In this document: positions 1 to 6,383 of the stretch, piece by piece
Numbering within the stretch: the stretch's first letter is position 1
How the letters are laid out: every line of letters begins with the position of its first letter
Origin: Nitrospiraceae bacterium
Lineage (GTDB): Bacteria > Nitrospirota > Nitrospiria > Nitrospirales > Nitrospiraceae
Assembly: GCA_025934615.1 (NCBI GenBank)
Contig: JAICXS010000066.1
Location: 1 to 8,309, forward strand
Direction of reading: 5' to 3'
DNA: 8,309 nt
Position numbers and translations under genes: made by a program
The notes under the pieces: generated by a model
What the model was told of the DNA's origin: nothing
Databases searched by the model: none
What the model saw: only the letters and a program-made list of their open reading frames with translations

Positions 1-359
1 GCGGGCTGGATACCGTGGTGGTTGGGAGCGTCGATCATCTCGCCTACTACTGCCAGACCCACGACAAGCTCGCGTTGCCGAGAGACCCGAACGACAAGAA
101 ACAGTCCTGCAACGGTGTTTGCCTGATCCCGGAAGGGCAGCAGCACATCTACCGGAACTGGCCCAAGGGCGAGAACGACATGATCTGGCTGCGTAAACAG
201 GATCACAGGTTCATCGACGATCTGTTTCCGGGTCAGGTGGTTTCCTGGAAGGGACACGTCAAAGCGAACGGATTGGACGGCGCGAAAATCGTTTACTTTC
301 ACGGCGCTGAAAAGCCTCACGAGCTTGACGACATCTGGATCAAAGAGAACTGGCGTTGA
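1..359 (+). CDS. Glycosyltransferase-like phage protein, 5' truncated by window edge
   Basis: This is the C-terminal part of a longer protein. The frame is already open at base 3 and reads G-L-D-T-V-V-V-G-S before the first possible GTG start (base 15), so that GTG is probably internal. A hydrophobic strand ending in an LDTVVVGS-type segment resembles the metal/nucleotide-sugar (DxD) region of GT-A-fold glycosyltransferases. I recall similar phage proteins near terminase genes that end, like this one, with a PGQVVSWKGH segment, then IVYFHG, then KPHEL, then a Trp-rich terminus (ENWR). Here the place of the first Asp of the DxD-like motif appears to be Gly, so catalytic activity is uncertain. 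The target is unknown: virion protein, phage DNA or host surface are all possible. The stop codon overlaps the TTG start of the terminase gene (TTGA), which implies translational coupling. The family is assigned by pattern recall; the function is inferred. Confidence 0.62.
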   Translation, partial: GLDTVVVGSVDHLAYYCQTHDKLALPRDPNDKKQSCNGVCLIPEGQQHIYRNWPKGENDMIWLRKQDHRFIDDLFPGQVVSWKGHVKANGLDGAKIVYFHGAEKPHELDDIWIKENWR

Positions 360-1807
360 ACGATCAAGCCAGGCTGCCGGAGCTGGTAGCGGCGTTTCTA
401 AAATCGGTTCAGGTCAACAAGATCGTCTCCTATCGCCCGTATCCATGGCAGCGGGAGTTTCACGAAAGGGGAATCGACAATCCCGAGCGGATGCTGATGG
501 CGGCAAACCGTGTCGGGAAAACCATCTCGGCTGCGGCGGAAGTTTCATACCATCTGACCGGCGACTATCCGTCATGGTGGCAGGGAAAGAGGTTCGACAA
601 GCCGACCCTGGTATGGACGGGTTCGCCGACCAACGAAACCTCAAAGGACATCGTGCAGGCCGAACTCATCGGTGATCTCGGTGAGAGTTTGGGAACGGGA
701 TGGGTGCCGAGAGCAAGGATCGTCGGCAAGCCGACCACGCGGCAGGCCGGCGTCAAGAACGTGATCGACAGTTTCAAGGTACGCCACAAGTCGGGAGACC
801 TATCAACCTGCGTTCTGAAAACCTACGAACAGGGCTGGCAGAAATGGCAGGGCACCGCTCCTCATGTGGTGTGGCTGGACGAGGAGCCGGACGATTACAA
901 GATTTTCTCGGAAGCGCAAACCAGAACGCTGACTTCCGGGGGAATCGTTCTGGTGACGTTTACGCCTCTGCTTGGCGTGACTGAACTGGTAGAGCATTTC
1001 CAGTCCGGTGGAGACGGCATCTATCTGAAAAGCGCGACGTGGGAAGATGCGCCGCATCTGTCACGGGAAGACAAGGCCCGATTGGCAGCATCCTATCGCG
1101 AGCACGAGCGGGATGCGCGCACCAAGGGCATCCCGATGATGGGTGAGGGCGCGATCCTCCCCATCGCCGATGAAAATATCGTGGTCGATGCGTTTCCTGT
1201 CCCGCCGCACTTCGTGCGGATCAAGGGCTGCGACTTCGGATTCGAGCACTACGGCGCCGGCTCCGAGATCGCATGGGATCGCGGGCAGGACATCATCTAC
1301 GTAATCGATTGCTACCGCGAGAAAGGCCAGCTGGCTCCCTATCACGCGGCATGGTTCAACAAGGCCAACAGATGGGTGCCTGTTTCGTGGCCGCATGACG
1401 GCATGAACACGGAAAAGAGCGGCGGCGCCAAGGTCAAGGAAGCCTACGTGCTTCACGGGGTGAACATGCTGTCCAAGTCGGCTCGCTATCCGAAGTCGGC
1501 GGGACAGGACACGGAAAAAGGCGGACCTCAGGATCAGTGGGCGGTGATCGATGAAATCCGGGAGCGGATGCAGACCGGACGATTCAAGGTGTTTCGTCAC
1601 TTGAGCCAATGGCTGGAAGAAAAGAGATCGTACCACGTCAAATCTGGCGTGGATGGAAAGGTCATTATCGTGAGCCGTCGCGACGACATCCTGAAATCCA
1701 CGTTCTACGCGGTGATGATGAAACGATATGCCGTATCCGAACAGGTTGCTCTTGGCTCTCGCGTCAGCCGGGCTCCCACTCGTCCCATTGCAAGCTCCGC
1801 GCTGTGA
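356..1807 (+). CDS. terL: Phage terminase large subunit (packaging ATPase/nuclease)
   Basis: This 483-residue motor subunit translocates viral DNA into the procapsid through the portal and cuts concatemers. The N-terminal ATPase domain has a YPWQREFH segment (about 29-36, adenine-binding region), a Walker A variant AANRVGKT (49-56, Lys55), Walker B VVWLDEE (171-177, Asp175 and Glu176) and a coupling motif TFTP (201-204). The C-terminal RNase H-like nuclease domain shows the expected acidic positions: Asp293 in GCDFGFEH, Asp347 in WPHDG, and Asp443/Asp444 in RRDDILKST. Length and motif order fit the terminase-6 type. The TTG start overlaps the preceding stop. A weak AAAGAG-like site lies about 8 bases upstream, and the next in-frame ATG (residue 46) would remove the segment before Walker A, so TTG is preferred. 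The end overlaps the next gene's GTG by 4 bases. No small terminase subunit is visible in the window; it is presumably upstream. Confidence 0.95.
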   Translation: MNDQARLPELVAAFLKSVQVNKIVSYRPYPWQREFHERGIDNPERMLMAANRVGKTISAAAEVSYHLTGDYPSWWQGKRFDKPTLVWTGSPTNETSKDIVQAELIGDLGESLGTGWVPRARIVGKPTTRQAGVKNVIDSFKVRHKSGDLSTCVLKTYEQGWQKWQGTAPHVVWLDEEPDDYKIFSEAQTRTLTSGGIVLVTFTPLLGVTELVEHFQSGGDGIYLKSATWEDAPHLSREDKARLAASYREHERDARTKGIPMMGEGAILPIADENIVVDAFPVPPHFVRIKGCDFGFEHYGAGSEIAWDRGQDIIYVIDCYREKGQLAPYHAAWFNKANRWVPVSWPHDGMNTEKSGGAKVKEAYVLHGVNMLSKSARYPKSAGQDTEKGGPQDQWAVIDEIRERMQTGRFKVFRHLSQWLEEKRSYHVKSGVDGKVIIVSRRDDILKSTFYAVMMKRYAVSEQVALGSRVSRAPTRPIASSAL

Positions 1808-2154
1808 ATAAGGACAAGATCGAGACCATGTTCCGCAAGGCCGGTCTGATCCCCGAACTGCGGGAACGCGTGGGAGATTATGACGTGTTCATAGGGGACG
1901 GGTTCAGCGCGCCACCGCATCACGCCTACAACAGGTTCGGCGTGGGACCGGAGGATTTTTCGTTCGGCTGCTACGTGACGTTCTGGTGGGTTGCCAGGGA
2001 TGAGAAGCTGGATACCGGACATCCGCTGTTCTTCGACGCGTTCCACAATCCGGAATACGACGTTTCGACCAAGAAAAAGGCCCGCATCAATACCGCCTTG
2101 AAGGATGCTGTCGGGTTTCTCGATACCCGGAAAAAGGTCGCCTTGAATGGCTGA
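1804..2154 (+). CDS. Conserved-looking small phage protein of unknown function
   Basis: I do not recognise this 116-residue protein. The frame is open much further upstream, but that part lies over the terminase gene. The chosen start is the GTG at 1804, which overlaps the terminase stop (GTGA). An alternative ATG at 1828 gives 108 residues; neither has an ideally spaced ribosome site (TAAGGA at 1809-1814 lies 13 bases from the ATG). The protein looks globular and soluble: a charged N-terminal helix, a segment DVFIGDGFSAPPHHAYNRFG (about 26-45), an aromatic-rich core with YVTFWWVA, and a basic C-terminal helix with KKKAR. It has no signal peptide, membrane segment or cysteine cluster (one Cys). 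It ends inside the portal start with an 8-base overlap, so it is embedded in the packaging operon and may help packaging or portal assembly, but that is only positional inference. Confidence 0.75.
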   Translation: MNKDKIETMFRKAGLIPELRERVGDYDVFIGDGFSAPPHHAYNRFGVGPEDFSFGCYVTFWWVARDEKLDTGHPLFFDAFHNPEYDVSTKKKARINTALKDAVGFLDTRKKVALNG

Positions 2155-4057
2155 GAAAGACATCAAGGAGATCAGCCGGCAGGACGGTTCGGTCAAGAAG
2201 GCAAGGCGGTTCGACGATCGGGATTGGAAGTATCTGGCTGATTTCGTCATTCAGGAATTCGAGAAACGCAAGAACAGCGACAAGCGCAAAGAGCGCGAGC
2301 GGCAATGGAAGGAGATCGACCGGCAAATCGAGATGAAGCCGGATGTCGAATACAAGAAAATGCCTAACGGCTCGGTTGACATCCGCAAGGCGTGGATGGC
2401 GGAAATGGAGCTTCCGCTGCAGGCGCAGGCCTTGGAGGTTCTGACCGCGGACTCCCGCCGCTTGATGTTTCCGGATTCCGGCCCGTGGTTTCGCGGCCAT
2501 GCCGAGATGACCGACGAATATCTCGGCAAGGTGAATTTCAAGGGCCTCGTGCATGGCGACGAGGCGCAGGTGCCTTCCGAGATCAACCAGGACAACGCCG
2601 ACAAACTCGCGGAAGGTTTCCTGTCTCACATCTTCCGGCAGTACGATCACAAGTCTCGCTTCGACAAGATCAATGCTGAGTCGTTCAAATCCGGCATGGG
2701 CGTTGCCCGCGCCCGCATGGAGCGCAAGAGCATCTACATCAACGAAGTCAGGGGCGTGCGGCGGGAAACCCGGAAAATCCCCGTCATCGTTCCCGTCTCG
2801 ATCAGAAGCCTCTATCCCGACGATCCCAAGCCTTCGATGCATTCGTCGCAGGTGCTCGGACCCGCGCACATCGCGCACGAATACATCCGGTATGAAAATC
2901 TCGCGCTCGCCGCCTCGAAGGGGTCCGACAACCCCGAGAACGAAGACGGCGGCTGGATGGCCGATCAGTTGCGCAAAGTCGTTCCCGACAAGGACGGATA
3001 CGTTCAGGTTCTGGAAATGGAAGGGGACATCATCGTTCCCCGAAAGACGGTGCGATCCGTCGTCATTCCCGGCGCCATCCTGACCGTGGCGATGGGCGGC
3101 CCGGAGCCGGGCGGCAAATCGAGCCGGGCCGTGGTCCGTTTCCGCTTCAGGAAACAGCCGTTCTCGTCCTACCTGTTTTTTCCGTACCACTACGAAGGCG
3201 CGGACGACTTCTATCCGACCTCGCCCTTGATGAAGGGGCGTCCGATCCAGATCGCGGCCACCGATGCGCTCAATCGGCTGATGGATTCCGGTGCGCTGAA
3301 AAACCAGCCGCCGGTGGGTTACGACCGCAACAACATGACCTTCTCGCAGGCCGGCGGACCGGAAATCTACCCGGGCGCGATGTGGGAGACCTCCGATCCC
3401 GTCATGGTGTATTATCAGATCGGCGGCGATCCGACTGCCTTGGCGGCAGTGCTGGCGCAGCACATCAACCTATATGCCGAACTGACCGGCGTTCTGCCCG
3501 CCCGTCTCGGGGCGCAGACCGTCAGCCACACCACGGCCTATTCCAAACAGGCCGAATTGCAGCGCGGCGCAACGCGCACCGTCGATTACGTCAATCAGTG
3601 CGGCGAGGGCCCGGTGCTGCAATGGCTCGACATGGCCTACCGCATGGGCCGATCCGAGATTGGAAAGAACGAGGACATCACGTTCTGGATCGACGCCTAT
3701 GGCGGTTTCGTCAATGTCGAAAAGGAACATCTTCCCGAGGATGTGACGTGGGAGTGGTTCGGCGCGGGCGGACCGCAGGAGAACCAGGCCAAGACCCAAC
3801 AGCGCCTTGGTGCGCTCAATACCGCGCTGCAGATGGACTTGCTTGCGATCAAGACGGGTCGTCAGCCGACATTGAACATCGCCGGCGCAATCAAGGAGAC
3901 GCTACGTGAAGGCGGATGGAGCGACATCGACGCAATCACCTTTGCTCAAGGCGCTGCTGGCGGACCTCAGGCAGCACCCGCACTTCCCGGCCCTCCTCAA
4001 GGCGCTGGAGCGTCCCCGCTTGAAGCGCTTCAGGCGCTCGCAGGCGCAGGAGGTTGA
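2147..4057 (+). CDS. Phage portal protein (head-tail connector)
   Basis: At 636 residues this is the size of podovirus-type portals, which form a ring at one head vertex, act as the DNA gate and dock the terminase and tail. The N-terminus is strongly charged (Lys/Arg-rich helix about 36-62). The middle carries portal-like segments: FYPTSPLMKG (355-364), an ALNRLMD helix (374-380), KNQPPVGYD (385-393), and VSHTTAYSKQAELQRGATRT (459-478), which resembles the long stem/tunnel-helix region. The last 35 residues or so are Ala/Gly/Pro-rich and look flexible; this tail is encoded in the region shared with the next gene in another frame. The ATG at 2147 overlaps the preceding gene by 8 bases, with AAAAAGG 9 to 10 bases upstream. 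Position between terminase and scaffold/capsid genes supports the call. I infer portal function from segment pattern, size and synteny, not from a search. Confidence 0.88.
   Translation: MAEKDIKEISRQDGSVKKARRFDDRDWKYLADFVIQEFEKRKNSDKRKERERQWKEIDRQIEMKPDVEYKKMPNGSVDIRKAWMAEMELPLQAQALEVLTADSRRLMFPDSGPWFRGHAEMTDEYLGKVNFKGLVHGDEAQVPSEINQDNADKLAEGFLSHIFRQYDHKSRFDKINAESFKSGMGVARARMERKSIYINEVRGVRRETRKIPVIVPVSIRSLYPDDPKPSMHSSQVLGPAHIAHEYIRYENLALAASKGSDNPENEDGGWMADQLRKVVPDKDGYVQVLEMEGDIIVPRKTVRSVVIPGAILTVAMGGPEPGGKSSRAVVRFRFRKQPFSSYLFFPYHYEGADDFYPTSPLMKGRPIQIAATDALNRLMDSGALKNQPPVGYDRNNMTFSQAGGPEIYPGAMWETSDPVMVYYQIGGDPTALAAVLAQHINLYAELTGVLPARLGAQTVSHTTAYSKQAELQRGATRTVDYVNQCGEGPVLQWLDMAYRMGRSEIGKNEDITFWIDAYGGFVNVEKEHLPEDVTWEWFGAGGPQENQAKTQQRLGALNTALQMDLLAIKTGRQPTLNIAGAIKETLREGGWSDIDAITFAQGAAGGPQAAPALPGPPQGAGASPLEALQALAGAGG
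3893..3898 (+). promoter_or_regulatory. Ribosome binding site for the overlapping small gene
   Basis: AAGGAG lies inside the portal coding region and ends 7 bases before the GTG at 3906. This is a strong Shine-Dalgarno match at ideal spacing, and it fixes the start of the small gene inside the portal gene rather than further downstream. Confidence 0.7.
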
Positions 4058-4163
4058 AGGCGCGAGAGCAGAATGGATTTACACCTCCGGTCAGGCGGAC
4101 CAGCATGACAAATGGCTGGCCCTGTTGACCGGAGAAAACCCTGAACCTTCGCAACAGGAGTAG
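3906..4163 (+). CDS. Small phage protein overlapping the 3' end of the portal gene
   Basis: This 85-residue basic protein has a GTG start preceded by AAGGAG with 7-base spacing. Its first 152 bases are shared with the portal gene in a different frame; only the last ~35 codons are unshared. The protein has a helical N-terminal half (LLKALLADL, then LLKALERP), a basic stretch RLKRFRRS (about 38-45), and a C-terminal part with EWIYTSGQ and WLALLTGE. I recall small proteins with an EWIY/SGQ...W..LTG-type ending after the portal gene in related podoviruses, but I know no function for them. It is followed after 2 bases by the scaffold gene, so it sits in the head operon and may be a head-assembly accessory. 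No membrane segment or signal peptide is seen. An alternative is that translation starts later and only the C-terminal part is made; the ribosome site argues against this. Confidence 0.72.
   Translation: MKADGATSTQSPLLKALLADLRQHPHFPALLKALERPRLKRFRRSQAQEVEGARAEWIYTSGQADQHDKWLALLTGENPEPSQQE
4156..4160 (+). promoter_or_regulatory. Ribosome binding site of the scaffold gene
   Basis: AGGAG ends 5 bases before the ATG at 4166 and overlaps the last codons of the preceding small gene. It is a good match and supports the chosen scaffold start. Confidence 0.7.
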
Positions 4164-4165
4164 AT

Positions 4166-4768
4166 ATGAGCGAAGATACCAAGCAGCCCGTGGTTGATGA
4201 GACCCAAGCGTCGGCAAAGCCGGATGCGACGGTCGATAGCGCACGGAACGACGGAGCGGACCTCGACACTCTCCTTGCTCAATACGAGGCGGAGACCAAG
4301 AAGCCCGATCCCGTTTCACCACCCGAAACACAGCAGCAACCTCCGATCCAACAGCAAGTCGATCCCAATGTGGCTCGGCTGGTCAGTCGGTTCGATCGTG
4401 AAGACCTTCAGAAGTTGGTCAAAGAGGTCAGGGGAGACAACCCCGATTTCGATGACACGATAGTCGAAGCCTTCATCGATGCGATGGCAAGACGCGATAA
4501 CCGCTTACAGCGGGCGTGGCTTGAACGCGAAGCCAATCCAAAGGCTTTCGAACAGATCGCCCGGCAACTCGGGAAAGAATTTGCCAAGCGAACGGCGAGA
4601 AAGACCGATCCCCAACTCACGGAAGATCGGGAAGCGGTTGCGGCTGCGGTACGGGGAGCATCAACCCAACGGGCTCCCGAGTCAGCGCCACCCGCATACG
4701 GCGGAATGTCGAATGTGGATTTCAGAAAAGATGTCCGAGACAGGTTCGGCTTCGATCCAGGCGTTTGA
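4166..4768 (+). CDS. Probable capsid scaffolding/assembly protein
   Basis: This 200-residue, highly charged protein is placed directly before the major capsid gene, the usual place for a scaffold, which templates procapsid assembly and leaves before or during packaging. The N-terminal ~50 residues are acidic and look disordered. A Gln/Pro-rich linker follows (about 52-66: PETQQQPPIQQQ). A helical middle (about 68-145) contains REDLQKLVKEV and EAFIDAMARRDNRLQRAWLE. The protein ends with a short conserved-looking tail VDFRKDVRDRFGFDP (184-198), a charged C-terminus of the kind scaffolds use to bind capsid subunits. The ATG has AGGAG 5 bases upstream. I see no serine protease motif. Function rests on position, composition and domain pattern. 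A head-decoration or other assembly chaperone role is the main alternative. Confidence 0.75.
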   Translation: MSEDTKQPVVDETQASAKPDATVDSARNDGADLDTLLAQYEAETKKPDPVSPPETQQQPPIQQQVDPNVARLVSRFDREDLQKLVKEVRGDNPDFDDTIVEAFIDAMARRDNRLQRAWLEREANPKAFEQIARQLGKEFAKRTARKTDPQLTEDREAVAAAVRGASTQRAPESAPPAYGGMSNVDFRKDVRDRFGFDPGV

Positions 4769-4776
4769 TGGAGCCT

Positions 4777-4796
4777 GACAGCAAAAGGAAGCTGTT
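4777..4796 (+). promoter_or_regulatory. Capsid ribosome binding site exposed in a small hairpin loop
   Basis: Just before the capsid ATG (4797), ACAGC (4778-4782) can pair with GCTGT (4791-4795), with a possible extra G-U pair outside. The 8-base loop is AAAAGGAA, whose AGGA lies 7 bases from the start codon. The ribosome site is certain enough; the hairpin has only 5 to 6 pairs and may be chance. Confidence 0.5.
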
Positions 4797-5882
4797 ATGG
4801 CTGCGACTATCACCGACACCACCACACTCACCAAACCAGTAAATGCGGTATTCCAGCAGACGTTTCTGCGCCGCGCCCAGCAGGTCTGCCCCTATTTCAC
4901 GGGGACTCAGGCCGGCACTCTTGCCAAGCAGGGCGGCACGGCAACCGTCAAATGGCGCCGCATCGAGCAGTTGACGCCGACCACTACGGCGTTGACCGAA
5001 CTGACCGGCGCTGCGGCATTCATGATGGGCCGCAACTCCTCGACCCCGAGCATCACCGATGTTCTGGCCACCGTTGCCAAGTACGGCCAGTATTACATCG
5101 TCAACGAGGAAGTCGATCTCTACAACCCGTCCGGTACGACCAACGAACTGGTAGGCACGCTCGGCGAGTCCGCCGGCCGTTCGCTGAACCAGCTCATGCG
5201 CAACGTCATGGAGGGTAGCTCGACCCAGCGTTACGCCTCCAACGTGGCCTCGGTCGGCGCGGTTCATGCGATTGCCTCGACCGGCGATCTCAACCGGACC
5301 ATCAACGAACTGACGAACAACTCGGCTCGGACGTTCGCCGGCATGACCCCGGGTTCGACCAACATCGGAACCGTGCCGATCCTGCCCTCCTATTGGGCGA
5401 TCTGCCATCCCGACGTTGCGTCCGATCTGGTCGGTCTGACCGGGTTTACCTCGGTGGAGAAATACAATTCGCAGGTTCAGGTCATGACCGGCGAGTTCGG
5501 CTACTACTCCCGCGCGGGCCGCGGCGTTCGCTTCGTCATGTCGGAAGACGCGTCGAAGACCGCCAACGCAGGCGCGGCGCTGTCCGCCGCGGACCTCAAC
5601 TCGACCGGCGGATCGAGGGCCGACACGTATGTCATTGCGATCTACGGTCAGGATGCCTTCGGTTCCGTCGGTCTCGGTATGCGTCACACCGATGGCATCT
5701 ACATGGCTGGAGAGAACACCGGCGGATGGGACATCATCAACCATCCTCCGGGCTCCGGCGGCATCGGCGATCCCTTCAACGAAATCGGCACGATTGCGTG
5801 GAAGGCGTTCTATGCCGGCGCGGTTCTCAACTCGAACTGGTCGCGCGGCCTCAACGTGGCCGCGACCAACCTGACGAACTGA
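4797..5882 (+). CDS. Major capsid protein, N4-gp56 type
   Basis: This 361-residue protein forms the icosahedral head shell (HK97-like fold in this family). It matches the N4-gp56 family pattern: VNAVFQQTFLRRA (15-27), CPYFTGTQ (31-38), an AKQGGT...VKWRRIE segment (43-57), LTPTTTALTEL (59-69), a VAKYGQYYIVNEEVDLYNP stretch (93-111), and TLGESAGRSLNQLMRNVMEG (121-140). The C-terminal half has the β-rich, Gly-rich pattern of the capsid P and A domains, including PSYWAICHPDV and YVIAIYGQDAFG. The ATG has a good AGGA site at 7 bases. The gene follows the scaffold gene after 28 bases and is directly followed by an intrinsic terminator, which fits a very highly expressed product. No N-terminal maturation-protease delta domain is apparent. 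Confidence 0.95.
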   Translation: MAATITDTTTLTKPVNAVFQQTFLRRAQQVCPYFTGTQAGTLAKQGGTATVKWRRIEQLTPTTTALTELTGAAAFMMGRNSSTPSITDVLATVAKYGQYYIVNEEVDLYNPSGTTNELVGTLGESAGRSLNQLMRNVMEGSSTQRYASNVASVGAVHAIASTGDLNRTINELTNNSARTFAGMTPGSTNIGTVPILPSYWAICHPDVASDLVGLTGFTSVEKYNSQVQVMTGEFGYYSRAGRGVRFVMSEDASKTANAGAALSAADLNSTGGSRADTYVIAIYGQDAFGSVGLGMRHTDGIYMAGENTGGWDIINHPPGSGGIGDPFNEIGTIAWKAFYAGAVLNSNWSRGLNVAATNLTN

Positions 5883-5901
5883 TCCCTCCTCAGGGGCAAC
5901 T

Positions 5902-5936
5902 CGGGATGGGGGAGCAATCCCCCATCCCGCTTTTTT
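5902..5936 (+). terminator. Intrinsic terminator after the capsid gene
   Basis: CGGGATGGGGGA (5902-5913) pairs perfectly over 12 bases with TCCCCCATCCCG (5918-5929). The loop is GCAA, a stable GNRA tetraloop, and the stem is followed by C and six T (5931-5936). It starts 19 bases after the capsid stop. It probably stops most transcripts after the capsid and lets a fraction through to the head-completion and tail genes. Confidence 0.93.
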
Positions 5937-5940
5937 GGAG
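5937..5940 (+). promoter_or_regulatory. Ribosome binding site directly after the terminator
   Basis: GGAG begins at the base right after the terminator T tract and ends 5 bases before the ATG at 5946. I see no convincing promoter between terminator and gene, so the gene seems to depend on read-through transcripts. Confidence 0.65.
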
Positions 5941-5945
5941 CATTC

Positions 5946-6383
5946 ATGACCCTTCTCGGAAATGTCTGGAAGCAGGACGATCCCCGTTCCTCGCTGGAAA
6001 AAGCGTCCCGATACGAGCTGGCTCAGCTCGCCAAGAAACTGGGTTATGCGGATATCACCTACGACACGCCGCAGCCGCTTCAGGTGAAGATGCTGCAGGC
6101 CAGAGGCGTCACCAACATCGACATTCCGGAACGGGTCCTGGGTGACATCCGGCCATTGGTTTACAACACCGATGCGGTGCAGCCCGCGCCGGCCGTGAAG
6201 ACGGAAAACAGCAGCATCACCGCCGAGCAATTGCTCGAGCAGGAGTTTCTTCAGCAGAAGCCGAAGGCTGTGTCCGAACTGTCCATGACCGAGCTTCGCT
6301 CCGAGTGCAAGCGGCGCGGAATCAGGATGGCCCGTACCGACAACCTCAAGACCCTGAGGGAAAAGCTTGAAAACGCTGCTTGA
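5946..6383 (+). CDS. Head/tail-region protein with SAP-like segments, function unknown
   Basis: This 145-residue protein is encoded between the capsid and connector genes. The C-terminal segment (about 109-145) runs VSELSMTELRSECKRRGIRM, then a short turn, then LKTLREKLENA. This is the helix-turn-helix layout of SAP/HeH-like folds, which often bind nucleic acid. The N-terminal segment (about 15-60: SRYELAQLAKKLGY ... LQVKMLQARGV) has a similar but weaker helix-loop-helix shape, so the protein may carry two such units around an Ala/Pro-containing linker (78-84) and a Glu/Gln-rich helix (93-105). A head-completion, decoration or DNA-contacting virion role would fit the position but is inference. 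The ATG has GGAG 5 bases upstream. Its end overlaps the next gene by 17 bases. Confidence 0.8.
   Translation: MTLLGNVWKQDDPRSSLEKASRYELAQLAKKLGYADITYDTPQPLQVKMLQARGVTNIDIPERVLGDIRPLVYNTDAVQPAPAVKTENSSITAEQLLEQEFLQQKPKAVSELSMTELRSECKRRGIRMARTDNLKTLREKLENAA
6356..6361 (+). promoter_or_regulatory. Ribosome binding site supporting a TTG start
   Basis: GAGGGA ends 5 bases before the TTG at 6367, inside the preceding gene. This decides the start of the connector gene, as no ATG lies near and the next in-frame ATG (residue 86) would remove the conserved N-terminus. Confidence 0.6.

Noticed and set aside
15..17. GTG at base 15 as a true gene start
   Set aside because: The same frame is open to the window edge and the residues before it fit the conserved LDTVVVGS-type segment, so the gene almost certainly begins upstream.
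1609..1803. Upstream extension of the unknown small gene into the terminase
   Set aside because: The extra ~65 codons are Arg/His/Ser-rich and lie over the terminase nuclease domain; the GTGA overlap at 1804 gives a natural start.
2087..3463. 458-codon open frame on the minus strand
   Set aside because: It is antisense to the portal gene, and its Arg/His/Asp-rich, repetitive composition is typical of a shadow frame; no motif is visible.
4769..4796. Promoter before the capsid gene
   Set aside because: The 28-base gap contains a ribosome site and a small hairpin but no recognisable -35/-10 pair.
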